The notes beneath the pieces were generated by a model. That model searched no databases. It worked only from the letters and a program-made list of their open reading frames with translations, and was not told the DNA's origin. 64,000 nucleotides of DNA from Meridianimarinicoccus roseus (lineage in GTDB: Bacteria; Pseudomonadota; Alphaproteobacteria; Rhodobacterales; Rhodobacteraceae): positions 26,966 through 90,965 of the forward strand of contig NZ_QGKU01000052.1 in the NCBI RefSeq assembly GCF_003172915.1, given 5' to 3'. The position numbers and the translations under genes are program-made. Position 1 is the first letter of the stretch; each line of letters opens with the position of its first letter. Of the stretch, positions 18,852 through 27,705 are shown one piece after another.

Positions 18852-18989
18852 TCACCGCCCCTTTTTGGTGACGCCGGGCCCGGTCGGGATCTTGCCCACG
18901 ACGCCCGGCGGAACCGCCGACGGCTTCGCCTTGACCTGTTTCGGTTTCTTCGCTTCGCGGTTGCCGCGCTGCTTGTCGCCCTTGCTCAT
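18852..18989 (-). CDS. Small basic conserved protein (45 aa), unknown function
   Basis: A 45-residue protein starting MSKGDKQRGNREAKKPKQ and ending TGPGVTKKGR. It is strongly basic and lysine-rich, with no hydrophobic segment. I recall similar small proteins (a Ser-Lys-Gly / Arg-Gly-Asn-Arg-Glu-Lys-Lys-Pro-Lys pattern) scattered in alphaproteobacteria, which is why I call it a gene despite its size. Its charge suggests nucleic-acid or ribosome contact, but this is only inference. It is transcribed in the same direction as the rhomboid gene, 209 bases further on, and converges with murJ. Confidence 0.65.
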   Translation of the reverse strand: MSKGDKQRGNREAKKPKQVKAKPSAVPPGVVGKIPTGPGVTKKGR

Positions 18990-19198
18990 TTCGATGCCTT
19001 CCAGACAAAGAGCCCCCGCGCGGCTCATGCCGAACGGGCCGGGAGTGGTGCCCTGCCCCTGCGGGACGGCACGCGGTGCGCGCGGTGCGCACCTGCGTCG
19101 GCCCCAAGGGTGCGCCGGGCACGCCGGGCGGGCGCGACTCGCGCCTTCCGGCCAATCAGCGTTGCGCGCCTTTCGCGTGCGCCGCAAGAGCAATCGCG

Positions 19199-19900
19199 TC
19201 AGCGGCGGCGGATCGCATCGCGCAGCCGCGCCCAGCCGCCCGGCACCAGCACGAAGCAAAGTGCGAAGCCGACCGCGAAGCCAGCCAGATCGGCCAGCCA
19301 GTCGTTGCGCGACCCGAACAGAAGCCCGAACAGAAGCTGTATACCGAGCAGCAGCCCGATCAGCCGGAACGCCATAACCTGGCTTTGCTGCAGCAGCCTC
19401 GCCTGCACCCACATCAGGAAGGTATAGCCGCCGATCAGCCCGTAGACGCCTGGATACCCGCCCACGAGCGGGAACGGATCGGTCAGCAAAAGACCATACA
19501 CCAGCGCGCCCCCGATCGACGCACCGAAGAAGATCACGAGCACCGAAAGCTCGCCCAGAGCCTCGCCCACCATCTTGCCCATCGCCAGCACGAAAACGAC
19601 AACGAAGAGCGCGTGGGTGAAGCTGAAATGCAGTAGCGGGTAGGTGACGAAGCGCACCAGCAGGTCTGGCGGGAAGCGGCTGTTCGCCAGCATCCATTGC
19701 AGCGCCTCGCCAAAAAAGCCGTAGTCGCGGATCGCACTGGCCCGCATCCCGACCCCGGTTGCGCCGCCGATGATGCCGCGGTCGGCAAGCCCGAACAGGA
19801 TTTCGATCCCGACGATGATGACGGCCAGCGCCACAACCGATTTCGGAAGCGGGTTGACCGGGCCCTGCGGGATCGGCCGGGCGGGCTGTGGTGTGGGCAT
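19199..19900 (-). CDS. Rhomboid-fold membrane protein lacking catalytic residues
   Basis: A 233-residue protein with about six transmembrane segments and the rhomboid layout: TYPLLHFSFTHALFVVVFVLAMGKMVGE, then GGYPGVYGLIGGYTFLMW, then DWLADLAGFAVGFALC. In active rhomboids the fourth helix carries G-x-S-G and the sixth H-x-x-G. Here the serine position is Pro150 (GYPG) and the histidine position is Asp204 (DLAG), so proteolytic activity is not expected. The family seems conserved in Rhodobacteraceae. It is divergent from trpS. Confidence 0.85.
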   Translation of the reverse strand: MPTPQPARPIPQGPVNPLPKSVVALAVIIVGIEILFGLADRGIIGGATGVGMRASAIRDYGFFGEALQWMLANSRFPPDLLVRFVTYPLLHFSFTHALFVVVFVLAMGKMVGEALGELSVLVIFFGASIGGALVYGLLLTDPFPLVGGYPGVYGLIGGYTFLMWVQARLLQQSQVMAFRLIGLLLGIQLLFGLLFGSRNDWLADLAGFAVGFALCFVLVPGGWARLRDAIRRR

Positions 19901-19975
19901 GTCATTCCCCTGATTGACGGCACGCAGGCCCCCCGATAAGCGAACCGGGCCAGAACTTCCAGACGGAGACACGCC

Positions 19976-21028
19976 ATGACGGATGCGGTCCAAACGCCTC
20001 CCGTGACAGATGATGCCAACGCCGCCTTCACCCCGCGGGTCTTTTCCGGCATTCAGCCGACCAATCATCTGCAACTCGGCAACTACCTTGGCGCGGTCAA
20101 GCGCTTCGTCGACATGCAGAACAGCGGGATCGAGACGCTCTATTGCATTGTCGACCTGCACGCGATCACCGTCTGGCAGGACCCGGCCGACCTGACGCGC
20201 GCCACGCGCGAGCTTGCGGCGGGTTACCTGGCCTCGGGACTCGATCCGGCGAAGTCGATCCTGTTCAACCAGGCGCGCGTGCCCGAGCACGTGCAGTTGG
20301 CTTGGGTGTTCAACTGCGTGGCGCGGATGGGCTGGCTCAACCGGATGACCCAGTTCAAGGACAAGGCCGGCAAGAACCGCGAAGCGGCGAGCGTGGGCCT
20401 ATTCACCTATCCCAGCCTCATGGCCGCCGACATCCTTGCCTACCACGCAACGAAGGTGCCCGTCGGCGAAGACCAGAAGCAGCATCTGGAACTGACCCGC
20501 GACATCGCCATCAAGTTCAACAACGACTACGGCGTGGATTTCTTCCCGGTGACCGAACCGGTGATCGAGGGCGTCGCGACGCGGGTCATGAGCCTGCGGG
20601 ACGGCAGCAAGAAGATGAGCAAATCGGACCCGTCCGACATGAGCCGGATCAACCTGACCGACGATGCCGACACGATCGCGAAGAAGTTCCGCAAGGCCAA
20701 GACCGATCCCGAACCGCTGCCCGAAACGCTCGACGGGCTGGCGGACCGGCCCGAGGCGCGCAACCTTGTCAACATCTATGCCGCGCTTGGCGACAGCACC
20801 GCCGACGCGGTCATCGCCGAATTCGGCGGGCGCAGCTTTTCCGACTTCAAGCCGCGGCTGGCCGATCTCGCCGTCGAGAAGCTGTCGCCGCTGTCTTCCG
20901 AGATGAGCCGCCTGATGCAGGATCCGGCCGAGATCGACCGTGTTCTGGAAGGCGGCGCCGAGCGCGCTCGCGCCATCGCCGCGCCGATCCTGAAACGCAC
21001 CTACGAGATCGTGGGAATGGTCACCTGA
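19976..21028 (+). CDS. trpS: Tryptophan--tRNA ligase
   Basis: A 350-residue class I aminoacyl-tRNA synthetase. The HIGH-equivalent segment is [11 protein letters not shown] (31-41) after FSGIQPTN, and the KMSKS signature is [10 protein letters not shown] near residue 212. Intermediate segments ([31 protein letters not shown], split here at FTYP) are typical of bacterial TrpRS. The start ATG follows a GGAG ribosome site. It is divergent from the rhomboid-fold gene with 75 bases between. Confidence 0.97.
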   Translation: MTDAVQTPPVTDDANAAFTPRVFSGIQPTNHLQLGNYLGAVKRFVDMQNSGIETLYCIVDLHAITVWQDPADLTRATRELAAGYLASGLDPAKSILFNQARVPEHVQLAWVFNCVARMGWLNRMTQFKDKAGKNREAASVGLFTYPSLMAADILAYHATKVPVGEDQKQHLELTRDIAIKFNNDYGVDFFPVTEPVIEGVATRVMSLRDGSKKMSKSDPSDMSRINLTDDADTIAKKFRKAKTDPEPLPETLDGLADRPEARNLVNIYAALGDSTADAVIAEFGGRSFSDFKPRLADLAVEKLSPLSSEMSRLMQDPAEIDRVLEGGAERARAIAAPILKRTYEIVGMVT

Positions 21029-21127
21029 CGCCCTGCGCGCCTGTGCACAGGTGCCGTTAGGAAAACGACCTGTGTGCAAATGCGCAATCCGCGTAGGACG
21101 GCGGGACGATCATGCAGGGAGGGTCCC

Positions 21128-21613
21128 ATGCCATCCGACTACGTCACCCCCGCCAAACTTGGCCATGTTCATCTGAAGGTTGCCGATCTCGACCGGGCCG
21201 TCGCGTTCTACTCGGACGTGCTGGGCTTCGAGGTGCAGGTGCGGTGGCCGCAAGCCGCCTTCCTGTCCTCGGGCGGGTATCACCATCACATCGCGTTGAA
21301 CATCTGGGACAGCGCGGGTGGGCTGCCGCCGGAACCTGACCGGACCGGGCTTTACCACGTCGCGTTTCTTTATCCCGACCGGGGGTCACTGGGACGCGCG
21401 GTGCAGCGGGTCATGGATGCGGGCATCCGCATCACCGGCAAGGCCGATCACGGCGTCAGCGAAGCGGTGTATTTCAACGATCCAGAAGGCAACGGTGTGG
21501 AGTTGTACCGCGACCGGGCCGAAGCGGACTGGCCGCGCGGCCCGGACGGGCGGATCAGACTGGGCAACGCGCCGCTGGACTTGCGCGCGCTGCTGGCCGA
21601 CGCCACGCGCTGA
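21128..21613 (+). CDS. VOC (glyoxalase/dioxygenase-fold) family protein
   Basis: The 161-residue protein consists of paired beta-alpha-beta-beta-beta modules: KLGHVHLKVADLDRAVAFY, SGGYHHHIALNIW, GLYHVAFLYPDRGSL and VYFNDPEGNGVELY. The metal ligands of the vicinal-oxygen-chelate fold (His in GHVHL, His in YHHHI/YHVAF, Glu in GVELY) are all present. It resembles the CatE/2,3-dioxygenase-like group, but the substrate cannot be inferred from context: it sits between trpS and a universal stress protein. GGAGGG precedes the start. Confidence 0.85.
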   Translation: MPSDYVTPAKLGHVHLKVADLDRAVAFYSDVLGFEVQVRWPQAAFLSSGGYHHHIALNIWDSAGGLPPEPDRTGLYHVAFLYPDRGSLGRAVQRVMDAGIRITGKADHGVSEAVYFNDPEGNGVELYRDRAEADWPRGPDGRIRLGNAPLDLRALLADATR

Positions 21614-21673
21614 CGCAAGCCGCTTGCCTTGGGGCGCCCGGTGCTGTCATCGTGGTGGAGGGAGGGACCTGCC

Positions 21674-22129
21674 ATGCGCACTTTTCTCGTCGTTCTAGAT
21701 GACAGCCGCGAATGCCTGAACGCGATGCGCTTCGCAGCCATGCGCGCCGCCAAGACCGGCGGCGGGGTCGAGATCCTGTCGGTCATCCCGCCCGAGGAAT
21801 TCAACCACTGGATCGGCGTCGGTGACATCATGCGTGAGGAAAGCCGCGAGCGGATCGAGGCGCATTTCGAAGTATTCGCGAAATGGATGCGGGACCGGCA
21901 GGGGGTCAATCCCTCGCTCGTGATCCGCGAGGGAGACCTGTTCCGCGAAGTGATGGCCCAGATTTCCGACAACCCGGAGATTGGCGTACTGGTGCTGGGC
22001 GCGGGCACCGACAAGAGCGGCCCCGGCCCGCTGATCACGCAGATCACCAAGTCGGCGGCGACGCTGCCGATACCTTTCACCGTGGTTCCGGGCAACCTGT
22101 CCAAGGAACAGTTGGAACAGGTCACCTGA
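21674..22129 (+). CDS. Universal stress protein (UspA family)
   Basis: A single-domain 151-residue Usp beginning MRTFLVVLDDSRECLNAMRFA. The C-terminal loop VLVLGAGTDKSGPGPLITQ stands where ATP-binding members have G-x2-G-x9-G-S/T; it matches only loosely, so nucleotide binding is uncertain. A GGAGGGA ribosome site precedes the ATG. It lies 77 bases upstream of the nfu gene on the same strand and could be co-transcribed with it. Confidence 0.87.
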   Translation: MRTFLVVLDDSRECLNAMRFAAMRAAKTGGGVEILSVIPPEEFNHWIGVGDIMREESRERIEAHFEVFAKWMRDRQGVNPSLVIREGDLFREVMAQISDNPEIGVLVLGAGTDKSGPGPLITQITKSAATLPIPFTVVPGNLSKEQLEQVT

Positions 22130-22206
22130 CCGCCAACTTGGAATCGTTCCAAACATTGACTTCGCGCCCCGCGATCCGCATATCGGTTGCAACGGAGGTT
22201 ACCGCC

Positions 22207-22767
22207 ATGTTCATCCAGACCGAATCCACACCGAACCCCGCGACGCTGAAATTTCTGCCCGGCATGACTGTGCTTGAAACCGGCACCGCCGATTTCCCCT
22301 CAGCGGACGTTGCGGGCAACTCGCCCCTTGCACGGCGCATCTTCGCGGTCGGCGGCGTGACCGGCGTGTTTTTCGGAAACGACTTCGTAACGGTGACCAA
22401 GGCCGAGGACGTGGACTGGGATCACGTCAAACCGGCGATCCTTGGCGCGGTAATGGAACATTTCCAGTCCGGCGAGGCGGTTCTGGACGGCGAAGGGCAT
22501 AGCGCGGGGCATGCCGACCATGACGGCCCCGACGCGGAGATCGTGGGCCAGATCAAGGAACTGCTGGACACGCGGGTGCGCCCGGCGGTGGCGCAGGACG
22601 GCGGCGACATCACGTTTCACGGCTTCGACCGCGGTGTCGTCTATCTGCACATGCAGGGCGCCTGCGCAGGCTGCCCGTCCTCAACCTTGACGCTGAAGAT
22701 GGGGATTGAGAACCTGCTGCGCCACTATATCCCGGAAGTGCTGGAGGTGCGGCCGGTCGCGGTGTGA
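22207..22767 (+). CDS. NifU-like iron-sulfur scaffold/carrier (Nfu type)
   Basis: A 186-residue protein with two parts: an N-terminal Nfu domain (MFIQTESTPNPATLKFLPG, through VTGVFFGNDFVTVTK) and a C-terminal NifU domain with the cluster-binding CAGC (Cys153, Cys156) in ACAGCPSSTLTLKMGIE. The two are joined by a His/Asp/Gly-rich linker (GHSAGHADHDG). It carries [4Fe-4S] clusters to target proteins; aconitase and succinate dehydrogenase are likely clients in such bacteria. tsaB starts seven bases after its stop. Confidence 0.93.
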   Translation: MFIQTESTPNPATLKFLPGMTVLETGTADFPSADVAGNSPLARRIFAVGGVTGVFFGNDFVTVTKAEDVDWDHVKPAILGAVMEHFQSGEAVLDGEGHSAGHADHDGPDAEIVGQIKELLDTRVRPAVAQDGGDITFHGFDRGVVYLHMQGACAGCPSSTLTLKMGIENLLRHYIPEVLEVRPVAV

Positions 22768-22774
22768 CCCGCCG

Positions 22775-23440
22775 GTGACGCCCGAACCATCGCGCCTGGT
22801 GCTGGCCTTCGATACAGCCGGACCCTATGTCTGCGCCGCCGTGCTGCGCGGCCCAGATGTTCTGGCCCATACCATTGAAGACCTGTCGCGAGGACAGGCC
22901 GAAAGGCTGATGCCGCTGCTTGAGGAAACCCTTGCGGCGGCGGGCGTCGGCTGGGATGCGCTTGATCTTCTTGGGGTCGGGATCGGCCCTGGCAACTTCA
23001 CCGGAATCCGAATTTCGGTGGCAGCCGCGCGCGGACTCGCGCTGGCATTGGAGCGTCCGGCGATCGGGGTGAGCGGGCTGGACGCGCAGGCGGCGGACCT
23101 GCCCCGCCCTTGCCTTGCAACGGTCGCGGCGCGGCGCGGCGGCATCTATGTACAATTGCACGATACCGATCCGGGCATCTTTCACCCCCCTGCCCTGCTG
23201 GCCGAGGATGCGCTGAACGGCGCGCTCTTCCCGCGCGGCATACCGGTCACCGGCGACGGGGCCGAAGCGCTGGCCGCGCGGACCGGTGGCCCGGTTCTGG
23301 CGCCCACGCCACTGGCCATCGGCATCGCGCGGCTTGCCCTTTTGCGCGCGGACGAGGCGCCGGGGCGGCCCACACCTCTCTACCTGCGGGCGGCGGACGC
23401 GGCACCGGCCCGCGACCGACCACCGCCCATACTGGAATGA
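22775..23440 (+). CDS. tsaB: tRNA threonylcarbamoyladenosine biosynthesis protein TsaB
   Basis: The 221-residue ASKHA-fold protein starts at a GTG (22775) and contains LVLAFDTAGPYVCAAVL, LLGVGIGPGNFTGIRI and the C-terminal PTPLYLRAADA that closes most alphaproteobacterial TsaB proteins. It is the partner of TsaD and TsaE in making t6A37 in tRNAs reading ANN codons. Its stop overlaps the rimI start (ATGA), the usual tsaB-rimI pairing. Confidence 0.93.
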   Translation: MTPEPSRLVLAFDTAGPYVCAAVLRGPDVLAHTIEDLSRGQAERLMPLLEETLAAAGVGWDALDLLGVGIGPGNFTGIRISVAAARGLALALERPAIGVSGLDAQAADLPRPCLATVAARRGGIYVQLHDTDPGIFHPPALLAEDALNGALFPRGIPVTGDGAEALAARTGGPVLAPTPLAIGIARLALLRADEAPGRPTPLYLRAADAAPARDRPPPILE

Positions 23441-23868
23441 CCCCGGACGAAATGGCCGCGCTGCACCGCCTCGGCTTCACGGTGCCGCGTCCCTGGACCG
23501 CCGGGGAATTCGCCGCGCTGCTGGACCAGCCCGGCACGGTACTTCTGACGGCTCCAAGCGGGTTTGCGCTGTGCCGTATCATCGCGGGCGAAGCGGAACT
23601 CCTGACCATCACCGTCGCCCCGTCGGCACGCCGGGCCGGTACCGGGCGGGAACTGATGGACCGCGTGTTGGAAGCCGCGCGGCGCGCCGGCGCGGAAAGC
23701 TGTTTTCTGGAAGTCGCGGCAGACAACGCACCTGCGCTGGCGTTGTACGCGGCCTGCGGCTTCCGCCCGGTCGGCAGGCGGCGGGCCTATTACCGCGCAC
23801 CGGACGGGCGCTGCGCAGATGCGATGGTGATGGCCCATGACATGACCGGGCCGGAGCAGAACGCCTGA
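23437..23868 (+). CDS. rimI: Ribosomal-protein-alanine N-acetyltransferase (GNAT family)
   Basis: A 143-residue GNAT acetyltransferase. The acetyl-CoA loop RRAGTGRELMDRVLEAA corresponds to the R-x-x-G-x-G/A motif, followed by CFLEVAADNAPALALYAACGFRPVGRRRAYY, the RimI-like motif B and tyrosine. It is coupled to tsaB by a four-base overlap, which supports the RimI assignment (N-terminal acetylation of ribosomal protein S18), although GNAT substrates are hard to predict from sequence. Confidence 0.88.
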   Translation: MTPDEMAALHRLGFTVPRPWTAGEFAALLDQPGTVLLTAPSGFALCRIIAGEAELLTITVAPSARRAGTGRELMDRVLEAARRAGAESCFLEVAADNAPALALYAACGFRPVGRRRAYYRAPDGRCADAMVMAHDMTGPEQNA

Positions 23869-24030
23869 ATTGGCGCCGACTGCGCCGCGACGCGGCGACC
23901 AAGCCCCAGAAAGCTATTGACCATCGCTCTGAGGTGCGGACTTATTCGCCAATGAAGCATGGCCGGAACAGGCCACGGCCAGCCGGGCGGCGCGCGGCGT
24001 GCCGGACGCATTCAACAGCGGGAGCAACCA

Positions 24031-25026
24031 ATGACCATCATGAAATCCCTTTTCGGCGCGACGGCAATCGTGGCCCTTGGCGCGGCGGCGGCGACGGCCG
24101 AACCGGGGCTGATCATCGACCTGGGTGGCAAGTTCGACAAGTCATTCAACGAAAGCGCCTATAACGGCGCGCAGCGCTGGCTCGAGGAAAGTGGCGCAAG
24201 CTACCGCGAAACCGAACTGCAGTCCGAAGCGCAGCGCGAACAGTCCATGCGCCGCATGGCCGAAAGCGGCGCGAACCCGGTCGTGGTGCTGGGCTTTGCC
24301 AATGCCTCCACGCTGGAAAAGGTCGCACCGGACTATCCGGACACCAACTTCACCATCGTCGACATGGTCGTCGACCAGCCGAACGTACAATCCGTCGTGT
24401 TCAAGGAACACGAGGGCAGCTTCCTTGTAGGCGTGCTGGCGGCGATGGCATCGGATAGCGGCACCGTCAGCTTCATCGGCGGGATGGATGTGCCGCTGAT
24501 CTCGAAGTTCGCCTGCGGCTATGCGCAGGGCGTGAAGGCCGTGAACCCCGACGCGAACGTGATCGTGAACATGACCGGTACCACCCCGACCGCGTGGAAC
24601 GACCCGGTCAAGGGCGCCGAGTTGACCCGCGCGCAGATCAGCCAAGGCTCGGACGTGGTTTACGCTGCGGCGGGCGGCACTGGGATCGGTGTGCTTCAGG
24701 CAGCGGCCGACGAAGGCATCCTGTCGATCGGCGTGGACAGCAACCAGAACTACCTGCATCCGGGCTACGTGCTGACCTCGATGGTCAAGCGCGTGGACAA
24801 TGCTGTCTACGAAGCATTCGAAGCAGGCGCGGCGGGCGAGTTCCAGCCGGGCATCAAGGTCATGGGCCTCGACAACAACGGCGTCGGCTGGGCGCTGGAT
24901 GAAAACAACGAACCGCTCATCACCGAGTCGATGAAGGCCACCGTGGAAGAGACCAAGACCCGGATCATCGCCGGCGAGATTACGGTCCACGACTACACCA
25001 CCGACGGCAGCTGCCCGGCCTACTGA
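24031..25026 (+). CDS. BMP-family ABC transporter substrate-binding lipoprotein-like protein (nucleoside import)
   Basis: A 331-residue periplasmic binding protein with signal peptide MTIMKSLFGATAIVALGAAAATA cut before EPGLII (given here in outline). It has the BMP/PnrA fold: GGKFDKSFNESAYNGAQ, GFANASTLEKVAPDYPD, HEGSFLVGVLAAM and AAGGTGIGVLQAA. Unlike spirochaete BmpA it has no lipobox. BMP proteins bind purine or pyrimidine nucleosides. The three genes after it encode the matching ATPase and two permeases. A purine-nucleoside phosphorylase (deoD) is also present in the window, though not adjacent. Confidence 0.92.
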   Translation: MTIMKSLFGATAIVALGAAAATAEPGLIIDLGGKFDKSFNESAYNGAQRWLEESGASYRETELQSEAQREQSMRRMAESGANPVVVLGFANASTLEKVAPDYPDTNFTIVDMVVDQPNVQSVVFKEHEGSFLVGVLAAMASDSGTVSFIGGMDVPLISKFACGYAQGVKAVNPDANVIVNMTGTTPTAWNDPVKGAELTRAQISQGSDVVYAAAGGTGIGVLQAAADEGILSIGVDSNQNYLHPGYVLTSMVKRVDNAVYEAFEAGAAGEFQPGIKVMGLDNNGVGWALDENNEPLITESMKATVEETKTRIIAGEITVHDYTTDGSCPAY

Positions 25027-25031
25027 GCGCC

Positions 25032-26612
25032 ATGACGGCACCGACGCACACCGAGGGGCGGCCCGCTGCGGCCGCCCCTTCGCAAACCGCCCCCGCGATC
25101 GAACTGCGCGGGATCTCGAAGGCGTTCGGGGCGGTGCAGGCGAACAAGGACATCTCCATCCGGGTGGAACGGGGCACGATCCACGGCATCATCGGGGAGA
25201 ACGGGGCTGGCAAGTCGACGCTGATGTCGATCCTCTACGGTTTCTACAAGGCCGACAGCGGCGAGATCCTGATCGGCGGGCAGCGTACCGACATTCCCGA
25301 CAGCCAGGCTGCGATCCGCGCGGGCATCGGCATGGTGTTCCAGCATTTCAAGCTCGTGGAGAACTTCACCGTTCTGGAAAACGTTGTGCTGGGCGCCGAG
25401 GACGGTGCCTTCCTGCGCCCTTCGCTGGTCAAGGCGCGTCGCCTTCTGGTGGACCTGGCGCGCGAATACGAACTGAACGTGGACCCGGACGCGAAGATCG
25501 AGAACCTCGGCGTCGGGATGCAGCAGCGGGTGGAGATCCTCAAGGCGCTTTACCGGCAGGCCGACATCCTGATCCTGGACGAACCGACCGGCGTGCTGAC
25601 ACCGTCAGAGGCCGATCATCTGTTCCGTATCCTGCGCGGGCTGCGCGACGAGGGCAAGACGATCATCCTGATCACCCACAAGCTGCGCGAGATCATGGAC
25701 GTGACCGACAATGTCAGCGTGATGCGGCGCGGCGAGATGACCGCGACCGTGCGCACGGCCGACACGTCGCCGTCGGAGCTGGCCGAACTGATGGTCGGGC
25801 GCAAGGTGCTGCTGCGGGTCGACAAGACCCCTGCCCGGCCCGGCCCCGTGGTGCTTAAGGTCGAGAACCTGAAGGTGACCGACGACAAGGGCGTGGAACG
25901 CCTGCGCGGCATCGACCTCGAAGTACGGGCGGGCGAGATCCTTGGCGTGGCCGGGGTCGCCGGCAACGGACAATCTGAACTGCTGGAAGTGCTGGGCGGC
26001 ATCAGCGACGCGACCGGCACCGTCACCCTGAACGGCACACCGCTGGACCTGTCCGGTCCCCGCGCGGACGGGCGCAGCCGCCGCCATGCAGGCATTGCCC
26101 ATGTTCCGGAGGACCGGCACCGGCTGGGCCTGATCCTGGACTTCACGGCATGGGAGAATACGGGCTTCGGCTACCACGATCTGCCCGATTACTGCCGTGG
26201 GGCGCTGATGGATCAGACCGCCCTGCGCAACGACACGCGCGGCAAGATGGAACGGTTCGATGTCCGGCCGGCCGACTGCTGGCTGCACGCAAAAAGCTTC
26301 TCGGGCGGCAATCAGCAGAAGATCGTGCTGGCGCGCGAGATCGAACGCAACCCGGACCTGCTGCTGGTCGGGCAACCGACCCGCGGTGTCGATATCGGTG
26401 CGATCGAATTCATCCATCAGCGCCTGATCGAATTGCGCGACGCGGGCAAGGCGATCCTGCTGGTGAGCGTCGAACTGGACGAGATTTTCGCCCTGTCGGA
26501 CCGCATCGCGGTGATGTTCGACGGCCGGATCATGGGCGAGCGTCTGCCCGGCCAGACCGACGAGACGGAACTGGGCATGATGATGGCCGGGATGGACGGA
26601 AAGGCGCGCTGA
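25032..26612 (+). CDS. Nucleoside ABC importer, double ATP-binding protein
   Basis: A 526-residue fusion of two ABC domains, as in sugar/nucleoside importers (RbsA, NupO/YufO type). The first has GENGAGKST (55-63), the first signature degenerate (LGVGMQQRVE) and Walker B ILILDEPTGVLTP. The second has an altered Walker A (GVAGNGQSE), an intact signature SGGNQQK and LLLVGQPTRGVDIGA. Such asymmetric pairs are normal for this class. The gene starts six bases after the binding-protein stop and ends one base before the first permease. Confidence 0.94.
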   Translation: MTAPTHTEGRPAAAAPSQTAPAIELRGISKAFGAVQANKDISIRVERGTIHGIIGENGAGKSTLMSILYGFYKADSGEILIGGQRTDIPDSQAAIRAGIGMVFQHFKLVENFTVLENVVLGAEDGAFLRPSLVKARRLLVDLAREYELNVDPDAKIENLGVGMQQRVEILKALYRQADILILDEPTGVLTPSEADHLFRILRGLRDEGKTIILITHKLREIMDVTDNVSVMRRGEMTATVRTADTSPSELAELMVGRKVLLRVDKTPARPGPVVLKVENLKVTDDKGVERLRGIDLEVRAGEILGVAGVAGNGQSELLEVLGGISDATGTVTLNGTPLDLSGPRADGRSRRHAGIAHVPEDRHRLGLILDFTAWENTGFGYHDLPDYCRGALMDQTALRNDTRGKMERFDVRPADCWLHAKSFSGGNQQKIVLAREIERNPDLLLVGQPTRGVDIGAIEFIHQRLIELRDAGKAILLVSVELDEIFALSDRIAVMFDGRIMGERLPGQTDETELGMMMAGMDGKAR

Positions 26613-26613
26613 C

Positions 26614-27705
26614 ATGGACACGATGCCCCGCTGGGCCGACATCGCCTTGATCCCGCTGATCAATCTGACCCTTGCGCTGCTGGTCTCGGCCCTGGTGATC
26701 GCCCTCATCGGCGAGAACCCGGCGCAAGCGATGGGCGTGATGATCCGCGGCGCGGTCGGCTCCGCCTATGGCTGGGGCTACACGCTGTACTACGCCACCA
26801 ACTTCATATTCACCGGCCTCGCCGTCGCCGTCGCATTCCACGCGCGCCTGTTCAACATCGGCGGCGAAGGGCAGGCGGCGCTTGGCGGGCTGGGCGTCGC
26901 CATCGTCTGCCTGTCGGTGCCCTGGCCACACTGGACGCTCGCCCTGCCCGCAGCGGTGCTGGGCGGCGCGCTGTTCGGCGCGGCCTGGGCGGCGATACCC
27001 GCATGGTTGCAGGCCACGCGCGGCAGCCACATCGTCATTACGACGATCATGTTCAATTTCATCGCCTCTGCGCTGCTGGTCTATCTGCTCGTCAATGTGC
27101 TGAAGGTGCCCGGCTCCATGGCGCCCGAAACCGCGCGGTTTCCCGAAGGCGCGCGCCTGCCATCGGCTTATGACTGGGGCGCCTGGATGGGATTCGGCCG
27201 ATCCGCGCCGCTGAACGTTGCGTTCTTCGTGGCGCTTGCCTGCTGCGTGGCCGTCTGGGTGCTGATCTGGAAGACGCGGCTCGGCTATGAAATCCGCGCC
27301 TTCGGCCAGTCCGAGGCGGCGGCGAAATATGCCGGGATACGGCCCGTGCGCACGATCATGATCACGATGCTGATCTCCGGCGGGCTGGCCGGGCTGATGG
27401 CCGTGAACGCGGTGCAGGGCGAAGCGGAGCGGCTGGTCATAGACAGCGTGCAGGGCGCGGGCTTCGTCGGCATCGCGGTGGCGCTGATGGGCCGGTCGCA
27501 CCCGCTGGGTGTCTTGCTTGCTGCGCTTCTGTTCGGCGCGCTCTACCAGGGCGGGGCGGAACTGGAATTCGAGATGCCGGCCATCTCGCGCGAGATGATC
27601 GTGGTGATCCAGGCGCTGGTGATCCTGTTCACCGGCGCGCTTGACAACATGGTGCGCGGCCCGGTGGAAGGGTTGTTCCGCCGCCGCCGTAAGGGGGCCA
27701 CGTGA
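26614..27705 (+). CDS. Nucleoside ABC importer, permease subunit 1
   Basis: A 363-residue BPD_transp_2 family permease with about eight to ten hydrophobic segments. The segment FNIGGEGQAALGGLGVAI is the family landmark for nucleoside/sugar permeases, and the cytoplasmic loop GYEIRAFGQSEAAAKYAGI contacts the ATPase. A positively charged C-terminus (FRRRRKGAT) follows the last helix. It is joined to the second permease by an overlap at 27702-27706. Substrate is inferred from the BMP-type binding protein. Confidence 0.93.
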   Translation: MDTMPRWADIALIPLINLTLALLVSALVIALIGENPAQAMGVMIRGAVGSAYGWGYTLYYATNFIFTGLAVAVAFHARLFNIGGEGQAALGGLGVAIVCLSVPWPHWTLALPAAVLGGALFGAAWAAIPAWLQATRGSHIVITTIMFNFIASALLVYLLVNVLKVPGSMAPETARFPEGARLPSAYDWGAWMGFGRSAPLNVAFFVALACCVAVWVLIWKTRLGYEIRAFGQSEAAAKYAGIRPVRTIMITMLISGGLAGLMAVNAVQGEAERLVIDSVQGAGFVGIAVALMGRSHPLGVLLAALLFGALYQGGAELEFEMPAISREMIVVIQALVILFTGALDNMVRGPVEGLFRRRRKGAT

